Assembly: GCA_947179285.1 (NCBI GenBank)
Contig: CAMXAV010000031.1
Span: 1 to 7,101, forward strand
Source of the DNA: an uncultured Helicobacter sp.
GTDB taxonomy: Bacteria > Campylobacterota > Campylobacteria > Campylobacterales > Helicobacteraceae
Reading direction: 5' to 3'
DNA length: 7,101 nucleotides
Shown here: piece after piece, positions 6,612-7,101 of the stretch
Position numbering within the stretch: the stretch's first letter is position 1
How the letters are laid out: the number at the start of each line of letters is the position of its first letter
Notes under the pieces: generated by a model
What the model saw: only the letters and a program-made list of their open reading frames with translations
The model's database searches: none
What the model was told of the DNA's origin: nothing
Program-made: the position numbers and the translations under genes

Positions 6612-6641
6612 TCAACTCCGCTTCGTTTTTGCCGATATACT
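6612..6641 (+). promoter_or_regulatory. Candidate FliA (sigma-28) or sigma-70 promoter for the 3' gene
   Basis: GCCGATAT (6631-6638) matches seven of eight bases of the sigma-28 -10 box GCCGATAA. An 11-bp spacer separates it from TCAACTCC (6612-6619), which matches only four of eight positions of TAAAGTTT. TATACT (6636-6641) overlaps and could be a sigma-70 -10 instead. Either would give a leader of roughly 35-40 nt. Confidence 0.35.
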
Positions 6642-6682
6642 CTCAAACATGTGCCAGACAAATGACCAAAAGGAGACAAGAC

Positions 6683-7101
6683 ATGGCAATCGCTTCTCCC
6701 GCAACATCTGCAATCCGTTTCAATGTCCAAGAAACAAGCATTTTTTCGGCTGCTATCCGCGACAACAAGAAGCGCTACACGAGGCTTAGCAAAGCCGCAA
6801 TGGAGGCAGAGGCAAAGAAAGACATGGAAAACTTCAAAAACTCTGGAGATGTGGAGGACACATCGATTGAGATGTATCTCGCCAGACGCAGCCCATTCAA
6901 AACCTTTGAGTTCAAGGGTTCGGGGAAGGGGCAATATGTCCGCCCCGGCAACAAGCAACTTGTTTTATTCACCGACCCAAAGACGCAAGAACGCATACTC
7001 ACGCACCTAACCGAAGACAATCTCGAAAAGCTTAGGAGCAAGTTTGGCGCGTCCGATTTTTATTATCGCGATGACGGAATCATGCGCATCACGGGCGAAG
7101 C
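6683..7101 (+). CDS. Unrecognised protein, N-terminal part (runs off the window)
   Basis: An open frame of 139 codons plus two bases continues past the window end. AGGAG (6671-6675) lies seven bases before ATG 6683. An in-frame ATG at 6662 would add seven residues (MTKRRQD) but has no SD site, so 6683 is preferred. The visible part is hydrophilic, with no signal peptide or membrane segment. A Lys- and Glu-rich, probably helical stretch at residues 26-53 is followed by a mixed region with several aromatic residues (SPFKTFEF, 70-77; GQYVRPGNKQLVLF, 83-96). A second helical segment (LTEDNLEKLRSKFG, 109-122) precedes DFYYRDDGIMRITGE (125-139). I do not recognise the family. The late segment looks like a conserved core rather than random sequence. 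The possible FliA-type promoter hints at co-expression with flagellar genes, which is inference only. Confidence 0.7.
   Translation, partial: MAIASPATSAIRFNVQETSIFSAAIRDNKKRYTRLSKAAMEAEAKKDMENFKNSGDVEDTSIEMYLARRSPFKTFEFKGSGKGQYVRPGNKQLVLFTDPKTQERILTHLTEDNLEKLRSKFGASDFYYRDDGIMRITGE

Larger units (their letters stand above)
6138..6682. other. 545-bp intergenic region with repeats and promoter-like sites
   Basis: No reading frame here has a credible start with an SD site and recognisable protein sequence. The region holds a 9-bp-stem hairpin (6188-6211), an inverted repeat next to a TATAAT box (6233-6274), a GC-rich hairpin (6344-6370), the second copy of the 100-bp repeat (6453-6552) and promoter-like sequences for the gene at 6683. 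It is mostly accumulated non-coding elements, perhaps with one small RNA. Confidence 0.6.

Noticed and set aside
6572..6958. 128-codon minus-strand open frame over the 3' gene
   Set aside because: It is antisense to the gene starting at 6683, which has a strong SD site and better protein character.

Overview
The window looks like chromosome from a Campylobacterota species, most likely an enterohepatic Helicobacter. That rests on the gene style, frequent GATTC/GAATC words, A-rich Shine-Dalgarno (SD) sites and overall base composition; it is inference, not a database match. No rRNA, tRNA, CRISPR array, transposase or integrase gene was seen.

Layout. (1) 1-592, plus strand: the C-terminal end of the ferrous-iron permease FeoB. 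Its reading frame is closed by TGA at 2-4, so the gene is either frameshifted just inside the window or survives as a fragment. (2) 593-823: a convergent intergenic spacer holding a ~100-bp palindromic repeat (610-709) and a nested palindrome (740-801) that could end transcription from both sides. (3) 5414-824, minus strand: a two-gene operon with a 19-bp gap. The first gene encodes a 1057-aa protein with two BadF/BadG/HgdC-type ATPase domains and a DUF2229 domain. The second encodes a 465-aa HgdB-like protein. Elsewhere these parts are usually one chain of about 1400 residues, so here the large activase-dehydratase-like protein is split. (4) 5415-5585: a divergent promoter region with a candidate extended -10 inside an imperfect palindrome. 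(5) 5586-6137, plus strand: a CbrC/UPF0167 cysteine-rich protein. (6) 6138-6682: 545 bp without a convincing gene, holding a strong hairpin, a good TATAAT box that may drive a small RNA, a second copy of the 100-bp repeat and a FliA-like promoter. (7) 6683-7101, plus strand: the first 139 codons of an unrecognised gene that runs off the window.

The best candidate for little-described biology is the split activase operon. Activases of this family use ATP to lower the potential of an electron and pass it to an Fe-S partner of the 2-hydroxyacyl-CoA dehydratase or double-cubane type. Both modules are present here, but no substrate-specific dehydratase, CoA-transferase or fermentation gene is in view, so the electron acceptor and substrate are unknown. 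The other genes (iron uptake, CbrC, the unknown 3' gene) show no clear functional link to it.
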